The translations under genes and the position numbers were made by a program. From IMG/VR virus record IMGVR_UViG_3300006793_000264, positions 1 to 24,853 of that record: DNA of 24,853 nt; one strand, written 5' to 3'. The notes beneath the pieces were generated by a model. It saw nothing but the letters and a program-made list of their open reading frames with translations. It ran no database searches and was not told where the DNA came from. Numbering within the stretch: the stretch's first letter is position 1; the number at the start of each line of letters is the position of its first letter. This stretch comes from a virus. Shown piece by piece: positions 6,523 to 15,700 of the stretch.

Positions 6523-7170
6523 ATGATAATAATTGAAGTAAACGGAATTGAAAAGAAAATACCACAGAGTTATAAAGAAATAACTGTAAATCAGTTTACA
6601 GAATTATGGAAGATACTACAAAAGTATGATTTAACACAAGAGGATGATGAGGTAAAAAGGGGTGTAGATGAAATGGATTGTACTCTTGAAATTGTTGCTA
6701 AATTATTAGATATAGATTTGATGGATGTGGATAAGATACCCTATGACAAAGCAATTGAAGTTGTTAATATTTTTAATAATATGATTAGCGAGGATAGGTT
6801 AGATAAAGATATGTCAGATTGGACATTTGTGCATAATGGCGAATCGTATTACTTTCCAAAGGTAACATTAGACAAATTAACATTTGGAGAATATGCTGAT
6901 GTAAAACAAATCGAAGCAATATTAGGTAAAGACGTTGAAAATAAATTTGATTTTATACCTCAACAAATGGCAGTAATGTGCAGGAAACATAAAGAAGAAA
7001 AGGGTAGTTATGATATGAATAAACGGATAGAAGAATTTAGTAATTTGACAATGGATATTGTTATGAATTTCGCTTTTTTTTTGTCCAAGTGGAATCAAAT
7101 ATTAAGTCAAAATATCCAAACCTCTACAGACAATCCAAAGGGACTGCAAAAAAAGTTAGTCACATCTTAG
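6523..7170 (+). CDS. Probable tail assembly chaperone, short form (gpG-like)
   Basis: A 215-residue helical, acidic protein (for example ITVNQFTELWKIL at 20-32 and LTFGEYADVKQIEAIL near 125). I do not recognise the family by strong motifs. The call rests on architecture: its 3' end overlaps a second frame that has no ATG at the junction, and a phased A AAA AAG heptamer lies at 7149-7155. This is the arrangement of the gpG/gpGT-type chaperones of long-tailed phages, which coat the tape measure protein during tail assembly. The tape measure gene lies about 5.6 kb downstream rather than directly next, which is unusual. The C-terminus after the slip site is only four residues (LVTS), consistent with the stop serving mainly to end the short form. 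Confidence 0.6.
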   Translation: MIIIEVNGIEKKIPQSYKEITVNQFTELWKILQKYDLTQEDDEVKRGVDEMDCTLEIVAKLLDIDLMDVDKIPYDKAIEVVNIFNNMISEDRLDKDMSDWTFVHNGESYYFPKVTLDKLTFGEYADVKQIEAILGKDVENKFDFIPQQMAVMCRKHKEEKGSYDMNKRIEEFSNLTMDIVMNFAFFLSKWNQILSQNIQTSTDNPKGLQKKLVTS

Positions 7171-7373
7171 GAGAGTATGGATGGCTTAATAGTGTATATG
7201 AAGTAGCAATGGATGGGATATTTACAAAGGCATATAAATATAGCCCTGTAGAAAGTGTAGAGGAAGCAGATGTATGGGATGTATTAACTTATTTAAGTTG
7301 GAAGTCGGCAACGGCAGAATATAAAAATACATATCAAGAATTAGAACAAAAAAGATTAAAAAATAAAGGATGA
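7044..7373 (+). CDS. Frameshift extension of the tail assembly chaperone (gpT-like part of a gpGT fusion)
   Basis: The -1 frame is open from 7044 to the stop at 7371-7373. It has only a GTG at 7089 and no ATG until 7209, inside the conserved-looking part, so independent initiation is doubtful. A -1 slip at 7149-7155 joins residue 211 of the upstream gene to 72 residues beginning VSHILGEYGWLNSVYEVA, giving a 283-residue fusion. The extension is helical and ends in a charged Lys/Glu segment. In known phages the T part recruits the tail tube subunit to the tape measure complex. An ATGA junction couples it to the next gene. Confidence 0.6.
   Translation, partial: FDNGYCYEFRFFFVQVESNIKSKYPNLYRQSKGTAKKVSHILGEYGWLNSVYEVAMDGIFTKAYKYSPVESVEEADVWDVLTYLSWKSATAEYKNTYQELEQKRLKNKG
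7149..7155 (+). other. Programmed -1 frameshift site A AAA AAG
   Basis: In the zero frame the codons are CAA AAA AAG TTA, so the heptamer is A_AAA_AAG in exact slippery phase, the same heptamer as in Escherichia coli dnaX. A purine-rich AAGGGA stretch (7138-7143) lies 5 bases upstream and could act like an internal Shine-Dalgarno stimulator, although Bacteroidota use such sites little. The zero-frame stop follows 12 bases later. I see no strong downstream hairpin by eye. Confidence 0.65.
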
Positions 7374-7831
7374 TAAGAGATATACAAGAATTAGTAGATG
7401 ACATTGATACTGCTAGACAAGTCGGCAATCAATTCCAAAGATTCGAATACGGATATTTAGGAGAAATAAATTCTATGAGAACATTAAATAAATACGATGC
7501 TATATTATTATTGCTTCCACCAGAATCCAATATGCCTGATGTCTATAAGAACGATGAAGAAATAATTTGTGTATTTCATTGTTTAGTACCTTTTGAAGAT
7601 TTTGGACAACAATCAAATGCATCTGCATCTTTGCAATATTTACACGATAGTTTATATAGCAAATTCTTAAATACAATTCAAAGTTTAATGAAGAACAACG
7701 AACACAAATATATACCGGCAGGGGCTTTACGAATTGTTAGGACAAGTAGAGAATTTAATCAAAATTATGTTGGATTAGAATGTACTATGACATTCCGTAA
7801 GTTTAGTTTTTGTTTAGAATATTCAAGTTAA
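7370..7831 (+). CDS. Possible tail terminator / tail completion protein
   Basis: A 153-residue protein without a family I can name. It has an N-terminal helix (RDIQELVDDIDTARQV), a mixed alpha/beta middle (DAILLLLPPES, EEIICVFHCLVPFED) and a C-terminal strand-rich part (AGALRIVRTSREFNQ, then VGLECTMTFRKFSF). The small size, the strand pattern ending in a V-x-L-x-C-x-M-x-F type segment, and the position between the chaperone and an HK97 gp10-like gene would suit a tail terminator or joining protein. This is positional inference. It starts in an ATGA junction and ends in TAATG with the next gene. Confidence 0.4.
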   Translation: MIRDIQELVDDIDTARQVGNQFQRFEYGYLGEINSMRTLNKYDAILLLLPPESNMPDVYKNDEEIICVFHCLVPFEDFGQQSNASASLQYLHDSLYSKFLNTIQSLMKNNEHKYIPAGALRIVRTSREFNQNYVGLECTMTFRKFSFCLEYSS

Positions 7832-8304
7832 TGGTATTTGATTCTAAAATATTACGAAGAATAGGAGAGGAATATGCTAAAGCATTTGGTATTGAATTGA
7901 TTAAACAGGGTAGAGAAGCACGTGCCGGTGGATTAATAAAATCACTACAAGTAAAAACATACCCTACAAGTATCGAGATATTGGGAAATGATTATTGGAG
8001 ATATGTAAACAAAGGAGTAAGAGCAAATCAAATCCGATATCCAAAAGCACCTGCAAGAATTAACGCATTGATTCAATGGTTAAAAAGAAAGGGGGTAGCC
8101 GGAAGTGATAGTGTAATAAGAGGAATAGCATATGCGATTGCATATACTCATAGCAAAGTTGGAATGCCTACGATGAATGGTAGGATAGATAGAAGTCGAT
8201 TAAATTTTGTTGATAAAGCAATACTAAAAAGACAATCACAAATCGATGAAGTAGTAGAATTAGAAATTGGAAAATCAGTAGACTTAATATTAAAAAAATT
8301 ATAA
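7831..8304 (+). CDS. Tail completion / HK97 gp10-like structural protein
   Basis: I chose the ATG at 7831, which forms a TAATG junction with the upstream stop; the frame can be extended to a TTG at 7810, but the coupled ATG is more natural. The 157-residue product is basic, with the segment DYWRYVNKGVRANQ, then PARINALIQWLKRKG, IAYAIAYTHSKVGMP and NFVDKA. The pattern of a Y-W-x-Y-V-N-K-G turn plus an AIA-x-x-I/T-H-x-x-G motif resembles head-tail joining proteins of the HK97 gp10 group. That family call is from memory and moderate. It would complete the neck or the tail end before head attachment. Confidence 0.5.
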   Translation: MVFDSKILRRIGEEYAKAFGIELIKQGREARAGGLIKSLQVKTYPTSIEILGNDYWRYVNKGVRANQIRYPKAPARINALIQWLKRKGVAGSDSVIRGIAYAIAYTHSKVGMPTMNGRIDRSRLNFVDKAILKRQSQIDEVVELEIGKSVDLILKKL

Positions 8305-8305
8305 A

Positions 8306-8377
8306 ATGGCTAAAAAGAAAAAAGCATACGGAACAAAGACAAAACCTAAATCGGTTAAAAAGAAAAAAAGATATTAA
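8306..8377 (+). CDS. Lysine-rich micro-ORF (23 residues)
   Basis: An ATG at 8306, just after the previous stop (8302-8304), opens a 23-residue frame starting MAKKKKAYGT and ending KSVKKKKRY. Eleven of the 23 residues are Lys, bracketing a short neutral middle. Its first 18 bases (ATGGCTAAAAAGAAAAAA) are identical to those of the 43-residue ORF at 12661. It fills the gap between two structural genes that are otherwise tightly packed, which favours it being real. It could be a nucleic-acid-binding or virion peptide, or only a translational spacer. No function can be assigned. Confidence 0.5.
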   Translation: MAKKKKAYGTKTKPKSVKKKKRY

Positions 8378-8389
8378 AACGTAGAAATA

Positions 8390-9652
8390 ATGATAACAGA
8401 AATTGGAAATAATATAGCACTATATGATTTAACAAGACCTTTCGTTTGGAAATTTAATTCTACAACGGCATCGAATCTTGTTTATGTTATTCAGAAAATG
8501 AATACAAATGGAGTGTTCGTTGATGTTAGTGGCGAATTAAGGCAACCTGTAGAGTTTGGCTCTAACGGAGATTTCTATATAAATCCAAGCGAAATATTAT
8601 CAGATGAAATACAAACTAAAATTAGAAATAAAAACTCTTCAGACCCCTTAGTACATTTTGAAGGGTATGTGATTTTTAGATTGGCTATAACAGAAGAAGT
8701 TTTATCGTCTAGTAATGTATTAAGTTATTCTTCATTACGAGCAGATTGGCATTACACTAATACGGCATATGGTTTAGATGCTGCAACACAACACGAAGAA
8801 ACATTTGCACTAAGTCAATCAAATTTTTTAAACGATTATTTTATAACGGCAAACAATTCAAATTCTAGGAGAGCAAAATGGCTAACAAACAAGCCGTTAA
8901 ATAATACAGATATGTCCGTTGATGACAACGAATATATATATGCTTTTTTAAATTTAAAGAAATGTAAAGTTCATATTTCTATAGAATCTGAATCGCAATC
9001 ATTACATAGTTTTAGTACGGCATATCTCCTTTATGGATTAAATAGTGTTGGAATCGGAGTTCCGAATATCATAGATGCTATCGGACAATCTACTTGGGAT
9101 ACAATAAGCAACACAGCATATAGGGTAAGATATGTCGTAAAAAACTTTTTTGGTACTGAAATTAGCGAAGTGGGTACATACATAATTAACAAAGAAAAAT
9201 GCACAAGAGAAAGATTAAGATTGTATTGGAAAAATCGTAAAGGTGGGATTGATGGCTATACATTCAATAGTGAATTAACAGTTACTACAAATGTCAAATC
9301 AAAATTGGCTAAATCTGTATTGGGATATAGACGTAGCAATAGAGAAGAAATTATGATGGGGCAGAATATAGTAGACAATACATATGGTAGTGCTACTAGA
9401 ACATTAAAAACTGTAGATATTGTTGCAAGCGAACGAATCAAAGTAACAAGTAGATTCCATACAGAAGAACAATTAAGGTGGCTATCAGAAATGACAACAA
9501 GCCCACTACTTTGGATAGAAAATTTACAAACAGGACAATTAAATTCTGTTTATTCAATAACCAAAAAACAAACGACAAAACCAAAGGGCAGAGGTGTAGG
9601 ACAAATAAAATTAAGTTTGGTTATGAGTAATGAGATAATGACACAAAGATAA
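8390..9652 (+). CDS. Distal tail / baseplate-like structural protein
   Basis: A 420-residue, strand-rich protein. The C-terminal third contains ERLRLYWKNRKGGIDGYTF, followed by a region with LRWLSEMTTSPLLWIEN and a final GVGQIKLSLVMSNE strand. I associate this layout with proteins of Bacteroidota phages in the Dit/minor tail position. The N-terminal half is beta-rich with few charged clusters, as in virion proteins. It sits directly before the 1002-residue hub-like protein, as Dit sits before Tal in siphophages, which supports a distal tail role. The exact family is not certain. The start is a normal ATG after an A-rich leader; the 12-base gap follows the micro-ORF stop. Confidence 0.5.
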   Translation: MITEIGNNIALYDLTRPFVWKFNSTTASNLVYVIQKMNTNGVFVDVSGELRQPVEFGSNGDFYINPSEILSDEIQTKIRNKNSSDPLVHFEGYVIFRLAITEEVLSSSNVLSYSSLRADWHYTNTAYGLDAATQHEETFALSQSNFLNDYFITANNSNSRRAKWLTNKPLNNTDMSVDDNEYIYAFLNLKKCKVHISIESESQSLHSFSTAYLLYGLNSVGIGVPNIIDAIGQSTWDTISNTAYRVRYVVKNFFGTEISEVGTYIINKEKCTRERLRLYWKNRKGGIDGYTFNSELTVTTNVKSKLAKSVLGYRRSNREEIMMGQNIVDNTYGSATRTLKTVDIVASERIKVTSRFHTEEQLRWLSEMTTSPLLWIENLQTGQLNSVYSITKKQTTKPKGRGVGQIKLSLVMSNEIMTQR

Positions 9653-12600
9653 ATGGCTAACACAGACGTTAAAATAGAAATATATAAAGAGGGAGAAATA
9701 AATGGTACATTGGATATGTATGCTAAAACAAGATTCCCTTTAGCATTAAATTATGGAATTAAAAACATAAAAAATATTTCTGAAACAACAGGTAGTTATT
9801 CTAAAACAATAAAAATACCTGCGACCAAAAACAATAATAAGGTACTAAAAAATATAGGATTTGATAATGTAATAAATTACGAATCACTATTAGACAATAG
9901 TATTCAATGTAGAGTATCACAAAATAGCAATGTTCTAATTGTCGGAAGTTTACAAGTTAAAAGTATTATAACGGCAGAACGTATTGAAGAATATCAAGTA
10001 ACAATATTGGGTAGCAATATTACTTGGGGTAAGGTATTTGCAGAAGAATATATGTGCGATGTATCAGATAAATACGATGGAAATAATTTCACATACACTT
10101 GGAATAATACTTTATGGAAATTTGCTAATGATAATTTAATATCTCCATTTGCAGATTCTGTATGGTGTATGCCTGTTATATGTTGGGGAGAATGGGAAAA
10201 AGAATCATACTCATTAGGCAATATTAAAAAAATGGATTTGATGGAAGTAAGACCTGCGTATTTTGTCAAAGCATTATTAAAAGATTATTTTAATGCTGCC
10301 GGTTATAAACTAGAAAGTAAATTTTTTAATACCCTTGAATTTCAAAAATTGATTATGCCTACATCTCACGAAGATTGGATTAAGGACAATATATTAGGAC
10401 ACGCAACAAAAGAAGTAAGGGCTGAATTTACAGGAAAAAATTTAAGAACACAATCCGGACATCAGACAAATTTAGAAGCAAGATGGATACGAAGATTTGC
10501 ATATCATAATGAGCCGGAATGGTGGCAGTCCGGAGTAAATAAATTAATGCCGTTTGATGTTGAGCATAAGGATTTAGGCAACGACCAGAAATTAGCAGAA
10601 CACGATTTTCCATATACACAAACTGTTAGCGAGGGCTATCCGATTAGGTGGGGATTCACATATGATGAGGGACTTAACAATAATCAACCTGCTCCATATC
10701 ATTCTTGGAAGTGTCCTGTTGATGGAGAGTATGAAATACGAAGTAATATATCTATAGGTAGATTGCACGGAAGTAAAGCATATGCGTCAATTGTTGTATT
10801 TAGAGATTTGACAATAAACGATATTCCTCACGAATATAATTTTTTTAGCAATCCACCTGTTGCACAAGAACAGAATCCTATATTTAGAAGAATGTGTATA
10901 GGTAATACATCTCACGACCCTATCCAACTTGTATCTAAAACATTGGATGATGATTTAGGACATTTGATAGGACAGGATTCTACTTACACTCAGTATAAAC
11001 ACGTAGAATATCAAACGATAGAATTAAATAGTGGTAAAGTACAATTATACAGAGATGATGAGGTTTGTGTTTTTATAACAAATTTAGAAGCAAATACATA
11101 TTTAAATTATGGGAATCAAGCAGACCAGATGTGTTGGGCTTTACACGAAAACACTCCGGAAATTATAGGCACAGACCAACATCTAAGCATATACACAGGA
11201 CAAAATAGAGTATTAAAAATAAACAATTATCCTGCATCCGGTAAACTTGCTAAAACAATATTTGAAGTTGATAGAGTAGGTAGAGTATCATATGGCGATA
11301 AAATAAAAATAAAGAATTTTCTACCCTGCGATGTATCAAAAATAGATTTGGTTAAAGCCGTTACAGGTATGTTTAATTTATATTGGGATACTGACGAATT
11401 AGGAAAAACAGTATATTGTGAGCCGTACAATTCTTTTTATAAAGGCAGAAATGAAGCAATCAATATGACAGATTTAATTGATTTATCAAAACCTATGACT
11501 ACAAGTTTTATATTAGACGATTTAAAAAAACAATTATATTTTAAATATGCTAAAGATAGTCAAGACAATTATGTAGATGAAATTGAAAAAGAATTAGTAC
11601 AAGAATTTCATTCATTGAAAATTGATATGCAAGACGGATTTTTGGATGAAGTACAGGTATTAGGAAATGAAATTACGGCTCCAACATATATGATTAAGGA
11701 TTGGGAATTGACAAGAGATGAGAGAGATAGTCCTAGAATACCTTTGATAGTAGGAGAATATGTAGAGGATATTTCTCATAACACAAAACCACCAAGACTA
11801 GAATCTCATCATATGAGAATATTATCGTATGAGGGAATGAGAACATTTGAATCAACAGGTTATGGAAGTTGGGATTGGCTTAACGGACAGAATGGAGCAG
11901 TAAGTGAATATCCATCTGCAAGTACATTCCACGATACTGATACGTCTTACAATAATTTAGATTATGATGACAGGGCAATACCAGGTCTTTACAATACCTA
12001 TTGGGCTAATTTTATAAACAACATCAGCAATAATCCTAGAATAAAAAGTGTGTTTTTGAATCTATCGGCAAAACAAATATCTCAATTGGATTTAAGTAGA
12101 CCTATTTATTTAGAGGATTATGGAAACGGCAATGGTAGTTATTGGATTATACAAAGAATTGTAGATTACAAACCTGTTGAAAATGAAAGCACAAAAGTAG
12201 AATTATTAAAATATGATAATGCAATAGTTAAATTAAAAAAGAAGAAACGTAGAATAATTCAAACAGAGGGAAAAACAAAGGACAATGTATCTACAAGAAT
12301 ATCATTGCCGGACAATTCTAGTAGTGAATATAAACACACAGGATTAATTGTAAGAGGGAATAATAATAGTCCTAAAAATAATGGAAACGTAATTTTAGGT
12401 AATAATTTAAATACTAGAAAACAAAATCAAGTGTTGCTTGGACAATACAATAAACAGGATGACGATGCTCTTTTAATAATTGGTGGTGGTACATCCGAAA
12501 ATGATAGGCGAAATGTTTTGACAGTATCAAGTGATGGTACAGTACATATGGGAGAAAATGGTGGTGGTGGTGGAATGGTTACTAAAGACGATAATGGTAA

Positions 12601-12661
12601 CATAGTGGATTTATATACAGAAGAAAAAAACGATACAATAATAAAAGTAATAAAAGGATAA
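9653..12661 (+). CDS. Large tail hub / baseplate protein with C-terminal adhesin-like segment
   Basis: A 1002-residue protein. The N-terminal ~130 residues (starting TDVKIEIYKEGEINGTL, with the ETTGSYSKTIKIPAT segment at about 44-58) match a hub or baseplate type common in Bacteroidota phages, as I remember it. The middle is a long beta-rich region with many Trp. From about residue 893 the sequence changes to short repeats such as GNVILGNNL and NQVLLGQYN, then IIGGGTSENDRRNVLTV and SSDGTVHMGENGGGGG. These resemble YadA-head or phage appendage repeats and a G2-type appendage domain. The likely role is the tail tip: the N-terminus assembles on the tail and the C-terminus contacts the host. It follows the Dit-like gene and precedes a micro-ORF and the tape measure gene. 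Confidence 0.6.
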   Translation: MANTDVKIEIYKEGEINGTLDMYAKTRFPLALNYGIKNIKNISETTGSYSKTIKIPATKNNNKVLKNIGFDNVINYESLLDNSIQCRVSQNSNVLIVGSLQVKSIITAERIEEYQVTILGSNITWGKVFAEEYMCDVSDKYDGNNFTYTWNNTLWKFANDNLISPFADSVWCMPVICWGEWEKESYSLGNIKKMDLMEVRPAYFVKALLKDYFNAAGYKLESKFFNTLEFQKLIMPTSHEDWIKDNILGHATKEVRAEFTGKNLRTQSGHQTNLEARWIRRFAYHNEPEWWQSGVNKLMPFDVEHKDLGNDQKLAEHDFPYTQTVSEGYPIRWGFTYDEGLNNNQPAPYHSWKCPVDGEYEIRSNISIGRLHGSKAYASIVVFRDLTINDIPHEYNFFSNPPVAQEQNPIFRRMCIGNTSHDPIQLVSKTLDDDLGHLIGQDSTYTQYKHVEYQTIELNSGKVQLYRDDEVCVFITNLEANTYLNYGNQADQMCWALHENTPEIIGTDQHLSIYTGQNRVLKINNYPASGKLAKTIFEVDRVGRVSYGDKIKIKNFLPCDVSKIDLVKAVTGMFNLYWDTDELGKTVYCEPYNSFYKGRNEAINMTDLIDLSKPMTTSFILDDLKKQLYFKYAKDSQDNYVDEIEKELVQEFHSLKIDMQDGFLDEVQVLGNEITAPTYMIKDWELTRDERDSPRIPLIVGEYVEDISHNTKPPRLESHHMRILSYEGMRTFESTGYGSWDWLNGQNGAVSEYPSASTFHDTDTSYNNLDYDDRAIPGLYNTYWANFINNISNNPRIKSVFLNLSAKQISQLDLSRPIYLEDYGNGNGSYWIIQRIVDYKPVENESTKVELLKYDNAIVKLKKKKRRIIQTEGKTKDNVSTRISLPDNSSSEYKHTGLIVRGNNNSPKNNGNVILGNNLNTRKQNQVLLGQYNKQDDDALLIIGGGTSENDRRNVLTVSSDGTVHMGENGGGGGMVTKDDNGNIVDLYTEEKNDTIIKVIKG

Positions 12662-12792
12662 TGGCTAAAAAGAAAAAATTAAATAGTAAGAATCCAAAGT
12701 ATATGGATAATGTTGAGGAAGCAAAAATCAAAAGAGAGATTTTAATTAAAAATATTAATGGAGTAAAAATAAAAGCAGTTTGGTATGAGTAA
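12661..12792 (+). CDS. Lysine-rich small ORF (43 residues) coupled to the tape measure gene
   Basis: The ATG at 12661 overlaps the previous stop by one base (TAATG) and the frame ends at 12790-12792. The 43-residue product starts MAKKKKLNSKNPKYM and continues with a helical charged part (EEAKIKREILIKN), ending GVKIKAVWYE. It overlaps the tape measure ATG at 12785 by 8 bases, so both junctions are translationally coupled. Without it there would be an unexplained 123-base gap in a packed operon. The first 18 bases are identical to the micro-ORF at 8306. Function unknown; a small tail or DNA-contacting peptide is possible. Confidence 0.6.
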   Translation: MAKKKKLNSKNPKYMDNVEEAKIKREILIKNINGVKIKAVWYE

Positions 12793-15700
12793 GATATCTA
12801 AAATAATTGACATAAAAATTGTAGGAACGCAACAACTACAAGAGCTAGAAGCAACGATTTTAAAGACGGAGCAAAAGCTAAAAAATATGACACAAGCCGG
12901 TAAGAAAAATGCCGGTATGCAAAAAATCCACGCAAAGAATATTGTCAATACTAAATTAAAATTAAAGCAATTACGACAAGAACGTAATGCTGAAAGCAAG
13001 GCTATATTAAATTCACAGAAAAATTTAGTAAAATTAGACGGCTCATACAATTCGTTAGTAAAAAGGAATCAACAATTATTAGCGAAAATGAAAGCAAGTA
13101 CAGGTGGGATAAACTCCAACAGTACTGCAATGCAAAAAATGAAAGCAGAGTATTCTGCGAACAATGGAAAACTAAAAGAATTTGATAAATCATTAGGAAA
13201 CAATTTTAGAAATGTAGGTAATTATGGAAGTGCGTTAGGTGGTGTCAAAGAAAAATTGGCTGCAACAGGACTTGCAATTGGTGGAGCAATAGTAGCTTTC
13301 CAAGCGATGAGTAGAGTCGTACAATCAATTACAGGAGATTTTGGAGAATTTGAAAAAGGATTCACAAATGTATTATCCCTTATGAGTTCGGATGATATCG
13401 CAAAATTTGGTAGTACGTTAGAAGCCGGAGCAATCGAAGTAATGAAAGAGTTTGGTCTGGAGATTAACGATATGAATAAAGCATTATTCGATGCAGTATC
13501 AGCCGGAGTACCTGCCGGAGAATCAATTGAATTTTTACGAGTAGCATCTCAATTAGCAGTAGGTGGTGTTACAGATTTAACAACTGCAACGGATGGTATT
13601 ACTACAGTAATGAATGCCTTTGGATTGGAAACGGCAAATGCTGAAGAAATTGCAAGTGCATTTTTCTCTGCACAAAAATTTGGTAAGACAACTGTGGAAG
13701 AATTATCACAGACAATCGGTACAGTTGCTCCGATAGCAAAACAAGCCGGATTGGGATATAAAGAATTATTGTCTGCAATGGCAGTATTGACTAAACAAGG
13801 ACTAAATACAAACATAGCAACTACGGCATTAAAAGGAGCAATTGGAGCATTAGCAAAACCTGCTGATAGTGCAAAAAAAGAATTTAAACGATTAGGAATT
13901 GATTTTGGTATTAGTGCATTAAGAGGGGAAGGATTTATGAAAGTCCTAAAACAAATATCAGTCGCTGCCGAAAAAGATTCAGATGCATTAACAAAATTGA
14001 TACCAAATGTAAAAGCCCTTACCGGTATTGGAGCATTAGGTACTGCACAATTAGAAGATTACGATAACATACTACAACAAGTAAATACTGATTACGGAGA
14101 AAATAGTAGTTTGGCTGCAGCCGTTGCTATGCAACAGGACACATTGAAAGAAGCTACAAACCGATTAAATGCTGAATATTCGGCACAAAAAATATTATTA
14201 GGTAGAGAATTGAAACCGATATTTTCTGCTATACTAAATACATTATCATTCTTAATTAAAAATTTTACAAATATAGGAAAGGCATTAGGAACAGGAGTTG
14301 TTGCTTGGACGGCATATAGTGTTGCAATTGCAATAGGTACTGCAAGAAGCAAAGGGTTTTCATTAGCAACAATTGATTTACGAGGAAAAATTAGAGCCCT
14401 TAATGCTACAATAATGAAAAATCCGATTGCATTATTAGTGGCTGCAATAGCCGGAGCAGTTACGGCTTACGTTGCTTGGAATCGTCAATTGACTGATTTA
14501 GAAAAAAATCAAAGAAATATTGATAACATAAACAAAAATGCAGAAGCATCCTCATTAACACAGGTAAATAATATACAGAATTTATTATCATTGGCTAGGG
14601 ATGAATCACAGGCAACAGGATTAAGGGAACAAGCAGTTGCAAAATTAAATGAAGAAGTTGATGAGCTAAACGGACTTTTAACTTTAGAAGAAATAAACAC
14701 ACAGGCAACAACAGATGCTATCGAAAGAAATACTAATAAAATATTAACCAACGCAAAAGTAAAAGCTAGTCAATCAAAATTAGAAGAATTATTTGCTGAA
14801 CAATTAGAAGTTGAGGGAAAATCTTTAGACCAAAATGCACGATGGTATGATTATTTAACTGCAGCAATAACATCACAGGGTAGTGTTATGAAAGGTACTA
14901 CTAAGTTACTTACATTAGGAGCAAAACGTAGATTTGAAGATATTGATGGATTAACAAAACAACAAGAAGAAATTGCTAATTATATATTATCATTGACGGC
15001 AGAAAGTCTTGCAGTTAAAGAGGGAATGACGTTAAGAGATATTGAAACAAAAAAATACGGATTAACTGTAGTTGGATTGCAAAAGAAATTAAAAGATTTA
15101 AAAGCAATTGAAGAAACAAGTGTCGATGGAAGTCAAACGCAGGACAAAATTAGGAAAGCAATTACAAAAACAACAAGAGAATTAACAAAAGCAATTGAAG
15201 AACAAAATGGCTCTACATTATCAAAACAACAAGTAGATAAATTACAAGAGAAAACATTAAATCAAATTAGTGCTAAAAAAGCTGAATACAATAAGTTATT
15301 GAAAGATGAAATTGTTAATAGTGATAATTATAAAATAATACAAAAAGAAATAATCCGATTAAATGAAAAGGCTAAAGAGGGGGAGATAAAAACAACAGTT
15401 GCTAAAGAAAATAAGATTGATAAAATCAATGAAGAAATTAGTACTCTTGAAAATATGGAAAAAGTTTTGGAGGGTAAAGAGGGTGTTGAAATTGAGGCTA
15501 CTAAAAATTCTATAAAATTAGCACAGGCAAGATTGCAATTGATATTTGCCGAAGCCGAAGCCGGTAAGGAATTGGATGCAACGGCATTGGACAGAATTGC
15601 TGAATTAAAAACCAATATACAAGATTTACAGAATACTTTAAAAGGTGGCGATGGCGATGAGGGTAGTATATTGGATGGTATTTTTGGCGATGGCGAAGAT

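Noticed and set aside
7074-7080. T TTT TTT as the main frameshift site of the tail chaperone
   Set aside because: It is in slippery phase and in the open -1 stretch, so it cannot be excluded, but A AAA AAG at 7149 is a stronger bacterial heptamer, lies closer to the stop and has a purine-rich element upstream. It is kept only as an alternative.
7810-7830. TTG start at 7810 for the gp10-like gene
   Set aside because: The ATG at 7831 forms a TAATG junction typical of this operon, and the extra seven residues add nothing recognisable. The TTG at 3370 for the IbrB-like gene was rejected in favour of the ATG at 3376 for similar reasons.
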